From Psettodes erumei (Eukaryota; Chordata; Actinopteri; Pleuronectiformes; Psettodidae): 64,000 nucleotides of DNA. The position numbers and the translations under genes were made by a program. The DNA is taken from NCBI GenBank assembly GCA_016785225.1, contig JAFBJZ010000952.1, positions 7,662,501 through 7,726,500 on the forward strand, read 5' to 3'. Shown here piece by piece: positions 35,801 through 50,200 of this stretch. Position 1 is the stretch's first letter, and each line of letters begins with the position of its first letter. The notes under the pieces were generated by a model, which was not told the DNA's origin, made no database searches, and saw nothing but the letters and a program-made list of their open reading frames with translations.

Positions 35801-38800
35801 GAAGAATGTGGCTGAAGGAACAAAATTGTTATATATTTTTTTATGCTTTGAGAAATATGATGGACGATTCTTAAAAAGTACTCTGTCCTTGAACCCATCA
35901 ATGCTCCATTTTTGAAACACATTTAAAAAGAGATGGAGTGGTGCAGTGGCAGAGAATGAAAGTCTTTTCTTGCTGAATAATGGGACATACTTTAATCAAT
36001 GAATTAACCTCATGTTTTTAAGAGTTCTTTTAGGTGCTTCATTTAGTTGATAGCACAATCTGAAACTGCTGCACAATTTTTTTTGTAATTCCCACGCCTG
36101 CTAAGTGTGGGAAGGATGTAATGGAAGGTGATAAGGAGTGTAAAAGGCATCCTTTGTTACATCAGCCCACTGTTACCTCTTGCCAAGTGCTAATGTTTTG
36201 TCCTAAAGAGAAGTCAAAGGTGGAATAATGTCTCATTATGTAAATATAATGTGACAGAGAAGAGGTGATTATGGTTAGACTGATGATAATATCTAGGATG
36301 GCTCCTAAAACCTTTATCTTCTGCTTCCCTTAAATAGCAGAGGACAGCTTTGTGTATGATACTCTGAGATTAAACTTTAATGATCCCTGTGGGGAAAATG
36401 GGATAGCTGCTGCAGCAAAAAAGTGACAGAGCAAAGATAAAGAAAAGTAGAATAAAAACAGAAAAATACAATAGAAAGAACAGATTTATATTTCAAGGGT
36501 TATATAAAGAGCAGTAAAACCAAAATGTGTAAATTAAAAAATATATGTGTGGATGTTGCAGGACTATGGATTACAAGATTTTTATAATGTAGGGATGAAA
36601 ACTATGCAGTGCATAATGAAACAAATACAGAAAATGAGGGCGACAGGTAGAAATCGTGGTTAGGTATCTCCCTGAAAAATCGTATCACCAACACACAATC
36701 CATGATATGAATTGCTATCTTCCCAATTTTAAAACATACTGTTGGGAATATCCAGACTCAAACCAACATTCCAGTTAGTCTAATTGCACCGTTTTAAACA
36801 CAAGATCATACTGTGGATCTCAAGCGTCTTAAAGCCCACATGGCTTTGAATGGCAACATAGCCCTAGCTATGAATGAATGTGACTGCCTTAGGTTTTCAA
36901 CCGCTCTAATGCGTCGGTCAGTGACAACTTTTTAAATGTTCGGGGATCTCGGGAGATGCAGATGAGTGGGCCTGTACTGACCTGAGTGAAACACTCTTGA
37001 CATGTTCCTTCAGATGTTTCCTTTTAAGGCGGATGGACAGATTTGTCGCCTCACCTTCAGAAGTGCCGACCATTGTCCGACAAATATCTGACCACCGCCA
37101 CACTACTGATGTTAAGTTCTTTTGTGGCACCTCATCTGCCATGTTGCTTGCTTGCGATGAATTGTTGTCAAACATATCAAGACCCTATGACAGAGACAAG
37201 TGGTATAATTTGGCCAATCAGCAAAGCCATCTTGTAGGCAATCATTCTGTTACTTTGTCAGGGTAGGCTGAGCGTAAATGCCATTAAATTTCACAGTCTC
37301 TACAATATAAGTAGATCACAGACGTTCGTATAAAATCATCATATTTCCCCATCCCCCAAATTACCAGATAATGGCAGAAATCATAACTAAAGCTCAGTCT
37401 GTTTCATGTTTCAACCTGCAAGAAAATGTGATATATATATCTTATTTCGAATGAGTCACTACAGTGAGTTGTCTTCCTCCACTCACCTCCTGTCAGACCA
37501 CCTTGGTTGATAGAAAGAACTGGACAGTGCTTTTTGCCAGGGACTGATGGTGTCTTTGCCCTCACAGATGGTCATTGAATGGGACTCTCATAAATCTGGG
37601 CCTGGATCGCCGACGGCGTCTGTCTGGGGGCAACCTCATTATAAGCAGTCTGGACCGCCACCAGGATGTAGGGATGTACCAGTGTATGGCCTACAACACT
37701 GTAGGAGCTATCCTCAGCAGGAGAGCGAGCCTGCAGTTTGCCTGTAAGTCACATTTAGAGTTTGTCCCTTTTGTTTTTCTAAGAAATGGCATGGAAGAAT
37801 AAGTGCACTTAGCAAATAATGCAGACGCACACAAAACCAACTTGGAAATATTTGCAATATTTATCAGAGTGCTCCAATATTGGTGTGAAGCTGCATTAAA
37901 TGTTAAAGTAACATGGGAGCAGTTTGATTGCGATGGCTGTTCTTTACTTATGGTCATATGTGCAAACGAAGAATGACTGCCTCACTTTGTGTTGCCTGGG
38001 TCAATCAAATGTCATTGCTGTCTCACTGGATGCACTCTGGGGTAAAGGAGTCAGCTGCATTGTGTAAGTAGGGTTTGAAGAATAACTTAATAAGGACTGA
38101 GGCCTGAACAAACATTTACTTTGACTGGAACATAAAATGCCGGCGCTGTAATAAAAAAGAAAAAAAATAATGCACATGAATAAAAGTGGTGCATATTACA
38201 ACTGCACTGCCACAGAAATCAGTAAGGTTTCCTTTGCATCACACACCTTTGGTGGGGAAACCTGCAAGCATCTCAAATGAATAAACACCTGGATGTTTAC
38301 TATTTGTGTACTATTCACAAAGGGGTTTTTTTCATGCAGATAACTACAAAACATATTTTCATAACATTCACTTGACGGTGGTAGCAGGCCATGCAGCTAC
38401 TTTTGGTTTTGATGGACTGCTGAGATTTGTTCCGCTCAAAAATACTGAATAATGATATAAAAAAAAAACCTCAACAACAATGACTCTGTTGAAAAATGTC
38501 CTTGCACACTGGGTAATCTACACACTTAGCTGTTTTCATCTCTGAATGAGGATAGTTCCCACCGGAGAATGATGACAGTGTCATCTGTGTTTTTTCAGTA
38601 AATGGGAGATAACCTGCAAGGCGAGATACCACCAGGGCTATGTGTGTGCAACTATCTTGTACCCTGTCCAGATTTACATACATTGCATTGAACTGCATTA
38701 TTTGGACGTGGTGTTTGGAACAAAAATAGGCAAAAGGCAAAATTTTAAATCCATGAAAGGTTAAATTGGGACATAGCTTATTGTAAGTAATGTTGAACAT

Positions 38801-41800
38801 CACATCATGGGTGAAGTCACCCATTATGCCATGTTCTTGTGGTTAGTCAGTTTTCAGCGACATACATTTATACATTTTAAGACCCATGACCTGCTCTTAT
38901 GAGCACTCCATCTGATTTCATGAAATAAATACCTTATGTCTCATTATCCTGGGTTGAAGCTTGTCTCTTGCAAAAGCTCTTTAAAAAATTGCCAGTTCTC
39001 GTCTGTCTCAGCCTGTCTCTCTCATAGACCTGCAATTCTCATGACAGTTTCCTTCGAGGCGTGTGTCAGTGTCTCGCTGAAGGCTTTTACTGAGCTCTGT
39101 TCCACTCTGATATGTGAAATCTGGGGATCTCTCTTTTTGTTTTTTCCCTCCTCAGACCTAGATCATTTCAAAATCCATACCAGGAGTGCGGTGTCAGTCC
39201 GAGAGGGACAAGGAGTGGTGTTACTCTGCGGAACGCCTACTTCCTCAGGAGGTAAACTCTCTGGCCTTCATCTTAACCTCTGACACTGCTGTTGTTTAAA
39301 CTGCTCGTGAGACTTCCAGTGAAGCTTGAGTCTTGCCACCACCGATTAACCATTTTAAAATGACATGCAATTCTCTTAATCGCATTTAAAAACATATGCT
39401 ATCCCCGAGTGACTTCTCTGTTTCTGTTCCAGACCTTACTTATGCATGGGTCTTCAATGAGTACCCATACTTTGTTCAGCAAGACAATCGGCGTTTCGTC
39501 TCCCAGCAGACAGGAAACCTTTACATTGCCAAGGTGGAGCCGTCGGATGTGGGCAACTACACTTGTGTAGTGATGAACAGCATCACAAAGGGCAAAGTTC
39601 ACAGCTCACCTACGTCCCTGATCCTCAGGACAGATGGTAAGATGCAGCTTTGGGCTATGATGTGACAAGTGCGCCTTTCAGCCATGTATTAAGGACCTCT
39701 CCTTTTCAGGCAGCTTTAATCATCATGCTAGCGTGAGTGCTCTTTGTCCCGTCGTGCCTCACTTTAGTTGAGTCACCAAGTGCTAATGCCTGTAAGTAAA
39801 TAGTTGCTCCTCAATGTAGGCCAGCAAACAAAGCACCCAAATCTCGTCTTTGCTGACTTGGCTTTCCTATAATTCCCATTCCCTTTAAAAGCTTTCCCCG
39901 TGCTTTCATATGAATTCTCAGGCCGGTTCTCAGTGGTCTGTTGTTCTATTCTCTGTTATGCTTTCATAGAAAGATTGAATAAAGATTGCCTTTGGAATGA
40001 ATTAAACATAAGCCATACATCATTAGACCATTACACTGAGTGTTCTGGTGGCTCAACCAGTTAGTTTCCACTCAGTGTACTGTACATGTAGCTGCATAAA
40101 TTTAGATCCCATCGCATCACTTTCTGATCCGGGTCTTGCCTGTCTTCCCTGAATGCTGATATAAACAATACAACACCAGAGGTTGGGAACTGCCCACTCA
40201 AGCTTTGAAATAATAGATAAAAGCCAGACTAGCTGAGAGAAAAAAAAAAAATGAAACAAGTTTTCACATATCCTCTGCCTATTCCACCAAGAAGAGATTT
40301 AAATTATTCCTCCCTGGTATTTCACTACACTCTGGTGACTGCACAACGTAACTGATGTACTACTTTGAGTTTACCCATGAGAGAATGTTTGCTCATGTGT
40401 CTTTTATTCCTGCTCTGTTAGTTTTTTTTTCCAGCACTACTGTTTGGTCCATAATGCAAGCCATATTGCTTGTAAGTCATGCATAATGGAAGACTGAGCA
40501 AGTTCTTGTGCTTCCTCTACATAGGGGTGATGGGCGAATATGAGCCAAAAATAGAAGTTAATTTCCCAGACAATGTACCCGCCGCAAAAGGATCAACAGT
40601 TACGCTGGAGTGTTTCGCCCTTGGGAAGTAAGCTGGATTCCTTGAAGCATGATTTCAATCTTCTGCTGTCTTTCACTCCAGACAAGGCACCTCTGGATTT
40701 CTATATCGTAAAATTACTGCAGCAATTATATTCCTTAAGAGCGTGGCTTTAAGCTATGATTAGTGTGAAAGCCATGTGAGACGGCTGTTTTTGTTGTTGG
40801 ACTGGTTTAACTCTAAACCATTAATCTGCAAAAATGAATAAATAAATGCAAATCGGCTTTAAGCTCCATCAAACACTTTATTGCAGGATTATTACACCTG
40901 CAGCCTAAATGACAATCTTAGAAGTTCAAAGGAACCTGGATCAGAATCTCAGCTGAGGTTTACTCCCTCTGTCTCTTCCAGTCCCGTCCCAGAGATCACC
41001 TGGAAGAAGGCTAACGGCGTTCCCTTCCCCAGCAAAGTCAAAATGAAGTACTCGAACGCTGTGCTGGAGATCCCCAGCTTCCAGCAGGACGATACAGGGG
41101 GATACGAGTGCGTGGCTGAGAACAAAATGGGGAAGAACACAGCCACTGGTCGATTGGCCTTCTACGGTACTGCATCTTTTGTTTGGCTCTGAGACGCCAC
41201 AAAACACTAACTGTAAAGTTGTTAAGAATCACATTCGACAAAAGCTCCATCCATCATGTTCTGGATTCGATGCTGCTGCTGTTAGTATGTGACATCATGA
41301 AATGGCTTAATTTGTGACAGGTTAAGAATTGTAATTGGGTAACAGGATAATTCATATAATTTTAACAGTTCTGTGCTGCAGTACACACACAGCCAGAAAA
41401 TGTCATTACTTTCTTCCTGTATAGTAAGCCGTGTTGGTTTTAATTTTACCGCAGTTATTACATTTTGGGTTCTTGGCTTGCTTCCGCTGCTGTGATTTTG
41501 TGAGAGAGGGGAAATGACACTTGTGAAATTGGAATTGATGGCATGTACAGTGCCTGCAAAGTGAGCCGTGCCTATTATGGGTGCAGCTCTCTGCCCATGA
41601 AAATTCCTGAAAAGCTGTGAATATGTAAGAGGTAGAATGGGGAGGGAGACGTGTGCCGGCTGGGAAATTGACAGAGTCGGTGTTTGTCATTCGTAGAATT
41701 AAGGTGGCAGTTCGGGGCGAGCGGTGATGTCGGGTGCACTTCACCCGCTGCGAGAGCTTCCTGCTTGGCTGTGCAGTGTTTTGTGGTAATCTCGAGTTGC

Positions 41801-44800
41801 CACAGGCTGCTGACACATTTAAGTGATGAAACTGAGCGATACCCTACATTCACTCGTCTCTCTCCATCTTCTTTAAAGACAAACCCATTTCTCTGCCGCC
41901 TTAGTATTTTCACTGATTTGAGCTGTCAAAATCTAATTCAGTGCGATGAGATAATTCTGCTCCCTCGAAATCTGCCCTTCTGGTTCTTGTCAGATATTTC
42001 ACTGGAGGCTATTTCTGTGTCCGCAGCCAAGCCTCAGTGGATCCAGACCATGAAGGATGCAGCCCTGGCCATAGAGGAGAGACTGTACTGGGAGTGTCGA
42101 GCCAATGGAAAGCCCAAACCCTCCTACACCTGGCTGAAGAACGGCCAGCAGCTCGTCTCCGAGGTAAATTACTGTTCATTTTCTGCCACCCGACCAGTGT
42201 TTCATTTTAAAGACTGAGTCTTCACTTTCAGCTCATCCTTTCATTTTGGAGAGCCTGGCGTCAAACATATTTTTCCAAGTGCAATTCAGAGTTAGATGAG
42301 AAAAGAGTGTAAACATCTCGCCGAGGTGTGCCAGTGATGAGACATGAATGTAACTGTCTCTTTACTCTGCTCCACCTCGGCAGATTACACAGTTTTAGAG
42401 AGTGGATCAGTGTAGTCCCCAGGAGATTGCTCCATTTTATCTGAATGAAGTCAGTGGTTGTCTTTCATTATTCATGGTGCATGTTTAAGCTCCCTCAGAT
42501 TTAGGCACAATGGGCTTAATCTACTGTGAAATATACTGTATATAGCTGCACACCTTACTCCAGACCACCAGAAATATGTGTAGTCTAGTGCATTGTGGCG
42601 TGGCTGACTATAACGTGTGACTGAGATTTATTTTCTTAGTACCAGTTTAATAATGTTCAGAGCAGGACATACTTCTTTTGAATTAGAATGCAAATATAAC
42701 CTTCCCTATTTTATTATTAAAGAAGACATGTGTAAATTCCTTTATAGTAATAGTAATTAATTACATTACTATAATATTTTCACTGCTGCAAGATCGAGTG
42801 TGTGATTAACATTTTTGCCATTTAAAGTGTAATATTATGTAGAGTTCATATCTTATGACAAGTATACTGTTGTGAAAATATATATGTTCTATATCTATTC
42901 TATGATATTGAGAATGACTGTGAAAGAGCTAAATCCCCAGATACAATACAGAAACAGTACAAAGATTTTAGGATTACAATGTGTTTAGATTTGTGGTTAT
43001 GTGGATGGATTTATGTAATTATGGAAACTTTCTGATGAAAAAAACTTGCATTTCACACCTAAAACATTTTTTCTTTTCACATCAGTCTTTAAAACAGAAA
43101 ATTATAAGAAATAGCTCACATGATGATGAGAACAAGCAAACGGCCATGTTCGGAAAACAAAAAATGGCGTTTTGTTGCTCTGCAACTCAATCCTGATTTG
43201 ATTTACGCCTATTGACAATGCCTCTAACACAATCCGATGTGTATTGAGCTGTGCCAAAGCACGCTGAGCAAAGCAAAAGCCACCTTTAAGTCTTAAGCAG
43301 TAATTGCTTTCTTTCATCCTTTTTTTCACAGGACAGGATCCATGTGGAGGATGGAGTCCTGTCAGTGTCAGTGCTGACACTATCTGATGCCGGCATGTAC
43401 CAGTGTGTGGCTGAGAATAAACACGGCGTCATATATTTTGCTGCTGAACTAATGGTTTTAGGTAGGATGGCATTTATCTAGCCTTAAGTCCTCAAATCAT
43501 TGTTGCCAAAGAATCTTAAAGGTCATCTTACTGTCATTCTTAAAGGTTGTCTGGATTAACGGATAATGGGGTCAGCAAGATTGTTTTTTGTGGGGTCAAA
43601 CACATTTAAAAAATATTTTTCCCTTCATAATATCGTGATTTAATTTGATGTTATGGTGCAGACAGGGTGATAAACATTGTACAGGAAAACCAATTAAAAG
43701 TTATATTTTTATCGTGGTCATAAATCCATTTTACACAGAGAAAATATACTAAAGATCCTCAGCAGTGATTAAATTCTATATTTATTTGATGCTGATTACA
43801 AACGTATAAAATGTCTGTTTCCATTGCTTCACGGTTTGATGAGTCTTCCAGATCAGACTGAAGCTTGCCCTGTGAGATCTGCGGCAGTCTTGTACTGAAG
43901 TCAGTTTACTGTTTCCCATCAGCATCTCCTCCAGACTTCACAGGGAACATCCTCAGAGCGTTGCTCAAAGCCAAGGCAGGAACTACCGTGACGTTAGAGT
44001 GTAAACCCCAGGCCTATCCCATTGCCAGCATTTTATGGAAGAAAGGGAACCTGCCCATCCACACCAATGACAGGTAATGACCCAACTCCAAAGTACTTTT
44101 GTGATGGTATCCTTAGAGACTCTTCAAACTACTGATGTAAATGAATGCACATAAACAATTCAGTGTCTTTTCTGTAAAGATGATATCAGAGCAGGTGCTG
44201 CGCTCCATGTTTAGTCGGATTAATCAATATTAAAACTGCTTAGCTTCTGGATTTCATGCAGACAAATCCGTCAGAGTTAAGATGATCATAAAAATTAATT
44301 CTTTGTTTTTAGAGGCTGAACCGTAAACTGCTGTCTTTGTTTGCACACTCCTATAGGATCACGCTTTCCCCAGACGGAACGCTGAGGCTTGCCAACGTGA
44401 GCAAGTCCGATGCGGGCAGCTATACATGCTTCGCTAGGAACAGATTCGGCATGTCGAGCACAACAGGAAGGCTCCTTGTTACCGGTAAGCTGCACTGTTA
44501 AATAGCAGAGTGTTTGTGCACCCCACTTAGTGGGCTGAATTTATTGCTCAGTATAGATTAACACAAGAGAGAACTGCTGCACCGCAAGGACTCTAGTCAA
44601 TAAGTGGTGGGTAGAAAACATAAACAAACTGTATGTTGCGCTCTGAGGAGTGTGTCAAAACTTTGGGAAGTCTCTGTCCTTGAGGGATTAAGCATAAAGT
44701 CTTTGCATAATTAAGTAACTTTGTACACTTTTCTATGTATTTGTTTTCTTAAGGGTGTATATTGGTTTACCAAAGCTCAGTTGCAGTGTGAAAAAAAAAC

Positions 44801-47197
44801 TTGTCGTCTTTCAGTCTTAATTTTATATTGAGCTGTGTTTTGTCAGACTGCATTTTGATGGAGCTGCAATAAGGCACTTGGAAGGTGTTTGCGAAAAAAT
44901 AAAATACTTCAACTGCTTCTCGTTTACCTCAAAGCAGTTGAAACCAATTTACTGCAACAAATGAAAGGGCTCTGAGTGGAAGCAATGAAAGCTGTAGTGA
45001 GGAGGTGTTACAGACGCTGTTATTGTATTGAGCTCGTGTTTCCAGTGGAGTGATAGTTGAGTGTTCTCCAGGATTCTTGTTGGTTTTATTAATGTGCCGA
45101 ACGCTATTGTTAGCCGATGTTTATTTTAATTTTATTGTTTAATTACCGGAGTATTTTTCCTCAGTCACAATTCAGTCTGTGACACAAAGCCATGACCCAG
45201 ACATTACTGCAATCTTAAAAACTGAGGGGACGCTTTTTACCGTCATACCTTTTGACACCTTTTTGTCATGTTTTATTCCTTGACGACCTACAGCATATGA
45301 AATAAGTGGAGAGAGCACAAATCCTCTTCCTTTGTACCTTCTTTATTTGATTCCAGCAGATTCATTATCGTGCATTGTGAAGCACAGCAGGCTTAGTCAA
45401 ATGATTGCCATGCAGTGTCCTTCATTTTTCTTCTGGATGCGCACAGGAGCCCATTACATGAAGTTTTATCTGATGCACAGTGTATTGTAATTGCTATCAG
45501 GATTTCAGAAGATTGCTCTCGCTGTGTCAGCAAGGAGTATTAAGCCATTTAAGTGGTAGCAGGCTGCATGTTATCACATTATTCCACTAAGACTTTTCAT
45601 GAGCTTTCCTTTATTTATATATTTTCCTTTAAATACACTAAGTCAAAGGCAATAGACGCCTTTGACTTTCTTTTGCCTCAGCTCGTTTGCTAGTTTTGCT
45701 ATCCTGTGTGCCTCTGTTCCATAAAATCAGCTGGACTGCTCGTCTCCTTGCAATGAAATGTGTCATGTTCTGTGAAACTGGCAGCTGCCTCATCAGAAAT
45801 GACTCCCCTCCTCACAGTGTTTTTTTTGTTTCTTCCGGGGCAGATCCGACCAAAATAATCCAGGGGCCCGTGGACATGGAGATCATTGTGGGCGAGAGCA
45901 TCGTGCTGCCGTGTCAGGTCACCAGCGACCCCGTCCTTGACGTTTCTTTTTCCTGGGCCTTCAACGGACAGCTCATCGCCAAGGGAGACAGTCACTTTGA
46001 GCTAGTGGGTGGGGTGAGTGACCGGCTGTCATACTTCTTCAGAACGTGCGAATGGGCAGTTGGCACCTCTTCCCATCTTGCTTCATTTCATCCCAGCCAT
46101 TAGTTGGAAAGGACAGCTTGTGGTTTGACATAATGGTATTTCTTGGAGAGATTTACTGTGGCTAGTTGTGCTGCAATTGGTGTGATACCATCCTTTTCAT
46201 GATTCTCCTTGGAGGCATAATAAGCTGTGGGATTCTTTGGAAGGCGAGATCATTCAGACCCTCTAAGCCTCCCTTTATACTTTCAGTGAATGGAAACATG
46301 GCGGTCGCTGTGTCCAAATACACTTCCTACATAAAAATCACGATGTAGGTAATATGTTAGTTGCTCAGCCATTGTGACAAGTTGTCATCTTTTTGAGTAC
46401 ACTCAGACTCAGCCTCCTGAAGTAATCTAATTTTTAATAGTAGGGCTGGTCTTGAATTCTTTTCAAATCCCACTTTGACATAGCCTGCTGCACAGCTCCT
46501 CTTAACAGAAAGGGAATACACATCATTAGAGGTGTCTTTTAAAGGAATGAAAGTGTGGCAGAGCCCCAAATGACAAAACACTTTCAGAACACCCTCACAC
46601 CCATCAAGATTATCCATTCTTCCTGTGTGTGTTTGACTGACGATGTCCTTATCTGAAAAGAGACTCCTTTCCCAGAAATGCTAGAATGTCCCCAGTCCAA
46701 GAGATTATCAACTTAACTTTGCTGCTTCAAGGAATTTAATTTCCATAATTAAACCATGTTGGCTCTTCTGCCACATTTCCCTGCCAAAGCCAAGAGAACA
46801 ATTTCACCACTAATTTACCATTTGCTGCTTACGGGTGTCCTCTCCGATGAGAATCTCGGGAGCCTTTTTTGTCTCTCCAATCAAGCAAAAAACGCATGCT
46901 GAGCTCAGTGGTGATAGCATATTTGTGTAGTTCCTCACAACAGGTCTTGAAGGTCATGGTGATGACCTCTGCAAAATGCAAGTGGAATAGCCAAGGTCAT
47001 GTCAGACACAAAGACTTCATTTGCAGCATTCAATTTTTGTGAATTCCAGCCTTGATCCTTTTCATCTGAGCTCTTGTTGAACAGCTGTATGTGACGAAGA
47101 TGCCCACTCATATTCAGAATTTTTTTCATTATGTTTGCTTTCACGGCTTTGACTGAAAGATGAGTCAAGCTATGTGTGTAAAATGTCTTTGGTTTAA

Positions 47198-47235
<38 letters not shown>

Positions 47236-50200
47236 CCCTCCTGTTATGTTACAGGTCAAATTGACCCGGGAACACCATTGCTGTTCCTGACCAATGAACA
47301 GGAGGGTTAAAAACCAGATTTTTTTCTCCTGCAAAGCCCTAGCAAAGCCAACTCTTTTGGCACTCCTCTTTACCGTACCTTGCATATGCTTCACTACATT
47401 CCTTAATAAGCTGTCACAAGGTCTGTTGTCTTTCATGCTACATAAAGCCTTATTTTCTCCTTGGCAGAGAACATCAGGAGATCTGATGATCAGGAACATT
47501 CAGCTTTACCATGCTGGCAAATATATCTGTGTGGTGGACACAGACGTGGAGAGCCTGTCAGCCGTGGCTGTATTGATTGTGAAAGGTAAGAAAACCTTTG
47601 TTCTGCACCGCAGTCACCAATTAAAATGGGGCGTACAGCCAGAATTGTTGGTTGGATTCCTTTTTTAAGGAGAAATTAAAAAGCCACGCTTAAATTTTAA
47701 GCGCGGGAAAATTTAAGTACAAAACAACCCACATTAAAAGAAAGATGTCTAGTCTGAAGGGTTAGAGACATATTTGGAGACATTATATGGATATGCTTTA
47801 CTGAGATAAAAAGAATGCTGACTTTCACAGCGTATAATGTTCACTTAGGCTTTTAAACTGAAATGGGTTTTGTTTCAGACGATGATTGCAGCGCAACCAA
47901 AAAGCCTATATCCCCATGAAAATCATTCTGGATATTGTCAGAATCCAGTTTTTTTTTTTTTTTACATCTCACTTATTTCTAGTAGCAGTCGCTTGATTAC
48001 ATCAAATATAAGGAGCTGGCTTTTCTTTTATACTGCAAGTAAAGAACTTGAGAAGACTGCGTGAAATGATGAAGGTATATGAGCTATGAATTTTAAGATT
48101 GTATTGTTTTTTTCTTTCTTTTTAATATCCCATATCCAATGTTGCTGCAATGAACCTGACAGGGGAAGGTTTAGATGCCTGTCTCTGCTCACTCATGCAA
48201 TATGTATAGCTCCAGAGAGACGCAGTTGTTTAGAGCTACATCGGGAAAAGTAGATCAACTTTTGTTATGTGTTTCAGGGAGTGGCATGTTTGTTTTGTGT
48301 GCAAAGTGGAGAGAGGAGGGATGTTTCTGACTTTGATCAATACACCAAATTGCCCAGCAAATTGACACTGCGCAAATATGTTAAATGTCAGATGAGGTGA
48401 GGGATGATTTCGGTGTCAAGACTTGAAAAGGTTGCATCCATATCTTTGTCTTGTAAGGATGCTCACCAGTGAATCGGTTCGGCATGCTGAAGATCTCCTA
48501 AGCAAATGGCATTAATAAGCATTCCTTTCCAAGTGGTCAAGGACTAAGTGGAAAGGCTATTTCTCAAGTAGAAGCAGTATCAAGGCCCTAGAAATGGATT
48601 TTCCTGGTATTGACCTGTGAGAGAAACTTGCCTGCGACTCAGATTGTGCATTATTTACCCTTCCTGGTCAACATGGATGTCTCGTTGCTTAGATAGAATG
48701 GCTTCAAATGTTGGGCAGCAAAGCATGAAGCCAAACAAAAAGCCTGTCATTGACGGCAAAGAATGGCTTTGCTTGATCACATCTGCAGACCTCTAACCAC
48801 AACGGGCAGTGGTCACATGTCGATGTGAATATTATTTTGCAATCTAGCAGCAGTGCACCCCTCATCCTGTTTGAAACCCCCCCCCACTACCTTCATTCCT
48901 ATGACCCACAAAGGACACATGTTAACACTTTCAAACAATGTGCAGCACCATACTAAACAGTTTACTGTATGAACCACCCAACAAAGAAACTCTCTTCTTA
49001 CCTCCAGTGAAATCTGCCCAGGTCCATTACTAAATTAAAGTAGAAATAAAACAATGTAAAAATACTCAGTTACAAGTAAAGGTCCAACATACAGACATGC
49101 ATCCTTTGTATATAAATGTACATCAGTATTATTTATCAGCTAAATACATTTTAAAAAATCTAAAGTAAAAGTACTGGTTCCTGTGACTGACATATTATTA
49201 TACATTCCATTATAACTTATAACTGACATTCTCGTGGAGCTATTTTTTTTATTTCATTTTATTGTAACAATTTAATGTATTTCCTAAGATATTTCTTCTA
49301 TTTTTACTGGTAAAGTAAGTAAAGCTCTAAATGTACTGGAGTAAAAAGTGCAATATTTCCCTCCTAGTGTAGTACAATAGAAAAAACCCAATGGGAAAAT
49401 ATCGAGATACTCAAGTATAAACTGTAGTTCAACACAATACCTGAGACCTCATTCTATCTGAGAAACTGTCTTGTGGTGTGTGGATAATCTAAAGCAATGG
49501 AGTCACTCACTCTGGAAAGAGATGTTTCTGTTGAGTTTTTTTTTTTTTTTCTTGTTTTTGTTGTTTCGTGTTATTTTGAGGTACAGCAATCTCAAAAGAC
49601 TAAAAACTCAAAACTCAGGCAAATACGACAAAAACGATCTGCATGGCTGTATGCGACAAGAGATGGGTGAGGAAACATTCACACAACACAGTGCAACCTC
49701 CTGCAGCGGCTGCATTTACGTGTTTCCTCGAAAATGCAGTTTTAATGTTCAGACAACAATGTGAATAATGCAGTACTCATTTAACTGTGTTAGAGATTAT
49801 GTCAGTATGATGATGCTTTAAGCTGGCAGGAGTGTGAATTCAGGAAGTGAACGGGCTTTTAAGATCACACTCACAGTTATAGCAACTATTAGTATTTCTG
49901 GCATATAATATTAGCCAGTAGTAGCTCAGTAATTCTGCAGGGTGCTATTTCCAATCCTGTTCCATCCTACTGCTCTTACAGCACTGAAGGTCAATGCTAA
50001 TCGCTCCTGACACAAAGACTCTTGAGAGATCAATCCAGGTTCTTGTTGTTTGTTTTTTTACAATGGCAGTGGGAAATGTTTTGGATGCCACTCCATGACG
50101 TCTCACAAACACTCCACTTGGTGGTGGTGGTTATGGAGAAGGTCGCGTTATGCAGATAACATCACGCTCATTAGCATTCAAAGCACTTGGTGAGCACTCG

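Larger units (their letters stand above)
33486..37567 (+). other. cntn6 intron 2 (about 4.1 kb)
   Basis: The largest intron, splitting Ig1. It holds a dispersed repeat at 36371-36620 and a decayed hAT BED-finger relic at 36918-37175. I see nothing else coding. Confidence 0.8.

Noticed and set aside
41684..42217. A 177-codon plus-strand frame taken as one gene
   Set aside because: Only its part from 42027 to 42163 is contactin sequence (exon 8); the rest is intron that happens to be open on both sides of the splice sites.
46935..47168. A 77-codon minus-strand frame with a protein-like appearance
   Set aside because: It lies within cntn6 intron 12, matches no family I know and has no supporting splice sites.
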